A stretch of DNA of 64,000 nt from Strongylocentrotus droebachiensis. Its lineage: Eukaryota > Echinodermata > Echinoidea > Camarodonta > Strongylocentrotidae. A model generated the notes under the pieces. That model was not told the DNA's origin. It searched no databases and saw nothing but the letters and a program-made list of their open reading frames with translations. Position numbers and translations under genes: made by a program. The stretch lies in the NCBI GenBank assembly GCA_035222895.1, contig JAVYIG010000416.1, positions 363,001 through 427,000 of the forward strand, in the 5' to 3' direction. Below are positions 59,627 through 64,000 of this stretch, piece by piece. The stretch's first letter is position 1. The number at the start of each line of letters is the position of its first letter.

Positions 59627-59839
59627 TTACCAGTGTCTTTCAAAGACTACTTCAAAAGGCGCTCTGATACTTACCATTACTAAACAACACAAATTAATGA
59701 TCTTTCTCATACACTCAATAAGAAAGCTTTCTCTGATCATGGTATACAAGCAGCCGGCCTAATCCTTTCGAATTCACTCCCTAAACTAATCAAAGAATCA
59801 AAAAATACAAAACACTTACGAAACCTACTTAAACGTTAG
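59627..59839 (+). pseudogene. LINE ORF2 C-terminal fragment
   Basis: One frame reads 71 codons with a single internal stop: LPVSFKDYFKRRSDTY, then LNKKAFSDHGIQAAGLILSN, SLPKLIKESK and LRNLLKR before a stop at 59837. The F-x(4)-G..A...WNSLP...I-x-SS...FK..LK pattern is typical of the end of CR1/L2/Rex-like reverse transcriptase proteins. Here the tryptophan is lost (ILSNSLP). A dead fragment. Confidence 0.6.
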
Positions 59840-61430
59840 CTGATTAGTAATTATGAGTAATTTCTTTAGAGCATGTCCACATTTGTCTTGTCGTAATGGT
59901 TTTTGTCAGAGTCTTTTTTACGCGTTCAACTTTTGTTAATTGTTTCTTTTTTCTGTGTATATCATGCATTGTATACATATTTTTGTAAAGGTGTGGGCTA
60001 CTTTCGGGCCGTACTGGCTCTCCGGCTCATTCCTCCATTTGTCAGTCTTTGTATTTTACTGTTATTTTGAGGTGTTTAGGTCTATATTTTATCATTGTAA
60101 ATTTTGTTGGAAACAAGGAAAATCAGCCATTTTGACAAAAAAATTGGATGAAAAGTTGCGAGTGCAGTGAGTGAGCGAGAAGCTGAGAACAAATAATTTC
60201 CATGTTTTTTAATCGAAAAATTTAATGTCAAAAACACAATAAAAAATGCTGACTGACCGACCCTCCCTGGAAGGTTTGACCGCCATTTTTTTTGTCACCT
60301 AATAGGTATAATTTTGTGAAAAATGGATGTGTATTAACAAATATTAGGGCGTGTGAAATCACTTTCACCTTTGGGGCTATTATACATGTAAGACTATGTA
60401 TTTCACCATAAATTTACCTCTGCACCTCTGACAAATTTGTTGTAGGCCAGAGCATATGAAGAAATATGTTACAAACATCACACTCACTTGGCATGCTTTG
60501 TTGTCATTGGTTGCAAAATCTTGCATTTTCCTTTAAAAGGTCATTTTACCAATTAAAAATTATTTAAGGTTCTCATAATTTTGTAGACTTTAAAAGAAAA
60601 AAATCCAACTACCCATAACACACATTGTGTAATACCAACATCTCAAAAGTTACTGCTGGCTACTTGAGTGCACATAGCAATCAGTGATTCTTAGTATAAA
60701 TTGCTCTCATCATGACTACCACTGGTACACTCATAGTCATCTTCCCTATCCTTTCCACTTTCAGCAATATGTCGCTATAGTTTCTCAGAGTATGTGACAA
60801 GGACCATGCCGATTGTCTTTTTTGTGTGTGGAATACATTGTAAATCTGTCACCTTGTACTGACACTTTACAATTAAATATAAACTTTTGATAAATGTTTT
60901 CCATGGAAGATCATTTGTTATGTTCATGTGATAGTCTTCAACCGCATGCGTCTTCAACCGCATGCGTCAACGCTACCCAAATCTAATTTGGGAGAACTTC
61001 GGACAATTTCACCCATGAACAACTCCAGCCAATGTGAGTACAGACACTATCCCAACATTCACTTCCAACATCAAAATCAGTAGGTGAGAGGATGTATTCC
61101 CCGTATGGGTAATGCATCCTCTCACCACCAGAATCCTTCATCAACAACAGTCATCCTCCAAGCACAGGAACATTACACAAAATAATGTGCAACATCAAAA
61201 CAGTTCAAGACATGTACCAGTAGGCCTACATTAAAATCCCTTCAGCATGCCTTCAACAAACACTGCATGTAGCCAAAGTAATTGTACCTGTTGATTTTGC
61301 TAACACCTTAATCTTTTAATTATTGTCCAACACTAGCATTAACCTGTAACTCATACCCCCAAATCTTCGGTTGTTCATCATTTTCCTCATGAACAGGGGG
61401 ATGGTAGTCCAAAGCAAAAGTCACATCTTG

Positions 61431-61612
61431 GTCGTCTCGTTATAAACAAGTCCTTGGGACCCATGAAATTGTTTCTTTATAACGAAATTTCTTTATATCA
61501 GGGCTGCCAAAACAATAGAATACAAAGGAAATCCAAGATATGGGACCAGAGATTTTACTTCTTTAAAATGAAATTTTGTTATATCAGTGTTCTTTATAAC
61601 GAGAGTGCACTG
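61431..61612. mobile_element. Mariner-like MITE, CAGTGCACTCTC family, 5'-eroded copy
   Basis: The right end GAGAGTGCACTG|TA is intact. The left end is diverged (TCGTCTCGTTATAAAC). The interior is nearly the same as 62065-62253. Confidence 0.7.
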
Positions 61613-61623
61613 TAAGTGAAAGA

Positions 61624-61712
61624 GGGAACAACTTCTTGAGGGGAGTGTACCTGTAAGGGCATTCCAATACTGCCACGACACTTCCCCCTATACTCCTCTC
61701 GAGAGGTTGTTC
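61624..61712. repeat. Imperfect hairpin
   Basis: GGAACAACTTCTTGAGGGGA near 61625 pairs with TACTCCTCTCGAGAGGTTGT near 61690 through a loop of about 45 bp. Confidence 0.6.
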
Positions 61713-62064
61713 CCTTGTTCCAATACTTGCTTCACTTGAGAGTGATGACATACATCATATGTGAATGAGGCAATCGCCATTGTGAAGGGAGTGTACTTCC
61801 TCCTGGCCCATACATGTACTCCTCCACCAATGCTTTACGTTTGGACCATCATTGATAAAAAAAAATAGTAATTATCTTAAATACTGTATATACTTTGGAG
61901 GTCAACAGACTTTTCCTAAATATAAACGTTACACTTATGTCAGACCAGTCAACACACGGTCCATGGTGTCATTGTCTTTTATTGGTCACTGCCACGGGCG
62001 GGGAGGGATATCTTATCCACATTCTTAACATCCTGCATATCCTTCACCTCTAGAACACCATGTA

Positions 62065-62253
62065 CAGTGCACTCTCATTATAAAGAAGTCCTCGGGACCC
62101 ATGAAATTTCTTTATAATCAAATTTCTTTATACATGTATCAGGGTTGCAAAAACAATAGAATACAAAGGGAATCCCACATATGGGACCAGAGGTTTTACT
62201 TCTTTATAATGAAATTTTGTTATATCGGTGTTCTTTATAACGAGAGTGCACTG
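62065..62253. mobile_element. 189-bp mariner-like MITE, CAGTGCACTCTC family
   Basis: Terminal inverted repeats CAGTGCACTCTCATTATAAA and its complement (with one G/A change), with TA on both sides (62063-62064 and 62254-62255). No coding capacity. TA flanks and the end style suggest the Tc1/mariner group. Confidence 0.85.
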
Positions 62254-63345
62254 TAAACGTTTCTCCACCACATTATCGCACATCAAATAAGCACAATTCC
62301 AACACGTAAAAAAAACCCCGAAGCGCCCTACGAAGTTATTTACAATTTTCATTATTGTTGGGATATCCATGCATAATAGGATTTGCACATGTCTATACCC
62401 ATCATGCTTCCACCCCCCCCGGATGCACCACAACATGTATAAATCTACAGGTAGCCCCTTTCAGCTGGCCAGACGCAACACATGGCATCTATCTCTAGTT
62501 CCCAAAAACTCTGGATTTCCCTGTCAGACACTATTAAGTGACTGACCGACATTTTTTCCCTTTGGCAATGATATACATAAAATGAGCTGTAACAGGTACA
62601 TGTGTATTTTTCTACATCAATAACCCACTACTTTAAATGGCCAAAATTAAACTGATTGAATCTTTGTGCAGCACAAAATGTACGACCATTCGGTACAAGG
62701 GTCTGAAGATTAGACTATTACTTAGGTGATTGCAATCACTTATGTCGATTCGACAACTAATGGTTGTTATTTTCCCACAAAAAGCAATTTTCAAACCCTT
62801 TCGTTTGGAGGGAAGTTCTAAATAAATATTGTCTTTAAAATGCCTTTGGAATTAACCTTTTCATTATTTTGACCTGCAAATGGGACATAGTACCTTTAAG
62901 TCTTTCTTGACTTGTTTAGAGAAGAGCCAAATTGGGTGGGGAGGGGGGATGTGTATATCATAATCCACGTAGGAATTTAATTAGATGCTTGCAGTGAAAC
63001 TTCCTTTTGAAGACCCTTTAAAAACAACTTTAAAGCAATGTAAAATAGTTATCATGTCACCATTAAACAAAAACTTGCTTAAAACGGCATACCCCGAAAA
63101 TATCCCACACTAACGTGTACATTTGCGACGACATAGGACCACCATCTCTTATAATGTCAGAAATATTCTTGAAACATGTAAAACTAGGTTAAATGGCTTC
63201 GTAGTTGAAACGAATTGTTTATATTTATATAAGATGTATATATCCCTTTTGTCATTGTTTACATATGTCTTTAACAACATTATAATCCATGTAAATTCAC
63301 ACTGCGAAAATCTTTCTATCCATTTAATCAAATTCAAATAATTTT

Positions 63346-64000
63346 ATGTAAATGTAAGGTGACTTTACTTTTTCATATTCCGCCTTGGTCATTCTTTCCC
63401 ATCGATATTTAAAGAGAAGTTTATACTCGATTAAAAATGGGGAAATATTTGTAAGCTTTATCAGGCTTTTTAGATAATTATTTGTGAGCGTTATTATTCT
63501 TTTGTATATGTGTGGGACAATATCATAGCAGAAATATCCATTAAATCATTCTATAATAAATTCCAAGTTGGCCACCCAATATTAATGTGCATCTCCTTTT
63601 TATCTTCATATATCAGATTGAAATCCAACTACATTGTACCACATACATTTGTGAATCTTGATGTACACCCCCTCTTTCTTTTTCTTCTTTCTCCCTCTCT
63701 CTCTCTCTTTCTCTCTCTTTCCCCTTTTTACCAATATTTGTTCCACCGTAATCGTATTATTATGTATCCATTGAGGGTGGACATGCTATCAAGCTTTGCT
63801 TACTTGTCAACCTTCCTGTTTGATGTTTTCGATTAGTTACTTTATTCGACATTATATTCTTTTGAAATGTGTACAATTTGCAATGTTTTATTCGTTATAT
63901 ATTTGTGAAAATGCAAAAGAACAAGAAAATCAAACATAAATAAATAAATCAAATCAAATCAAATCAATGTGAAGTCCGATATACTCATCTCTGTATTCAA
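63346..64000. other. Unique AT-rich flank with LINE-like (AAATC)n tail
   Basis: No match to the left arm. Pyrimidine-rich patch at 63670-63725 and a short AAATC repeat at about 63945-63966 that looks like a retroposon 3' tail. A 108-codon reading here has no family features. Confidence 0.5.

Larger units (their letters stand above)
57677..62513. mobile_element. Right-arm-specific 4.8 kb block
   Basis: The left arm (about 20650) joins TTTCTAGA directly to TTTCCCTGTC. Here the two halves are 4.8 kb apart, with GA at both junctions (57675-57676 and 62514-62515). Weakly similar inverted termini exist (TTCCCGGAACC..GGTAGGTGGC versus TTTGGGAACT..GATAGATGCC). Contents: an 896-bp element with perfect 20-bp inverted repeats, a LINE fragment, two mariner-like MITEs, small tandem duplications and AT-rich filler. 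No gene is recognised. Confidence 0.65.
38949..63345. repeat. Right arm of the giant inverted duplication
   Basis: Mirror of 18335-38607. Right-only insertions: tails at 41505-41640 and 49085-49185, a SINE near 42768-42983, hAT-like elements at 43067-46730 and 53640-56488, a MITE at 56706-56820 and a block at 57677-62513. Confidence 0.9.

Overview
This is a 64 kb piece of an AT-rich, repeat-dense animal genome. Sparse intron-split genes, tRNA-derived SINE heads, LINE fragments, MITEs with target-site duplications and long poly-C/poly-G runs all point to an outbred marine invertebrate. My best guess is an echinoderm, probably a sea urchin; this is inference, and nothing in the window proves the species.

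Layout. 1-18.3 kb is single-copy background. It holds a decayed LINE, a 3.1 kb hAT-like element (2363-5459, 8-bp target duplication) packed with tandem repeats, the last three exons of an unidentified, possibly leucine-rich-repeat-like gene (9682-12183), and noncoding sequence. From about 18.34 to 63.35 kb the window is one huge inverted duplication, left arm 18335-38607 and right arm 38949-63345. Its axis lies beside a run of exactly 200 Ns (38608-38807) plus a 141-bp unpaired spacer.

Each arm carries the same two genes in mirror order. One is an ELOVL6-like very-long-chain fatty-acid elongase next to the axis (coding exon 36967-37773 on minus, 39788-40595 on plus). The other is a two-exon P-loop sulfotransferase-like gene (20835-30525 on minus, 51079-57495 on plus; 306 aa in both arms, six residue differences by eye). 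The left elongase lacks one T near its start relative to the right copy.

The arms are nearly identical in exons but differ by at least a dozen insertions. Many have a recognisable empty site in the other arm, so each arm acts as the pre-insertion control for the other. Left-only: a 6.5 kb element with 4-bp duplication (22176-28695), an 834-bp hAT-like element with a broken zinc finger (32333-33166), two short MITEs with about 3-bp duplications, and a 1.4 kb block with a probable solo LTR. Right-only: hAT-like elements at 43067-46730 and 53640-56488, a third copy of the short MITE, SINE or LINE tails, and a 4.8 kb block (57677-62513).

The most distinctive novelty is a set of large non-autonomous hAT-like elements that carry expanding arrays of a roughly 95-118 bp satellite built around a CCGCGCTTCGCGCGG-type hairpin. 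The likeliest reading of the palindrome is two divergent haplotypes joined head to head across a scaffold gap; a real palindromic gene duplication remains possible. No operon logic applies. The elongase and the sulfotransferase-like protein could both act in lipid metabolism, but their adjacency does not show a shared pathway.
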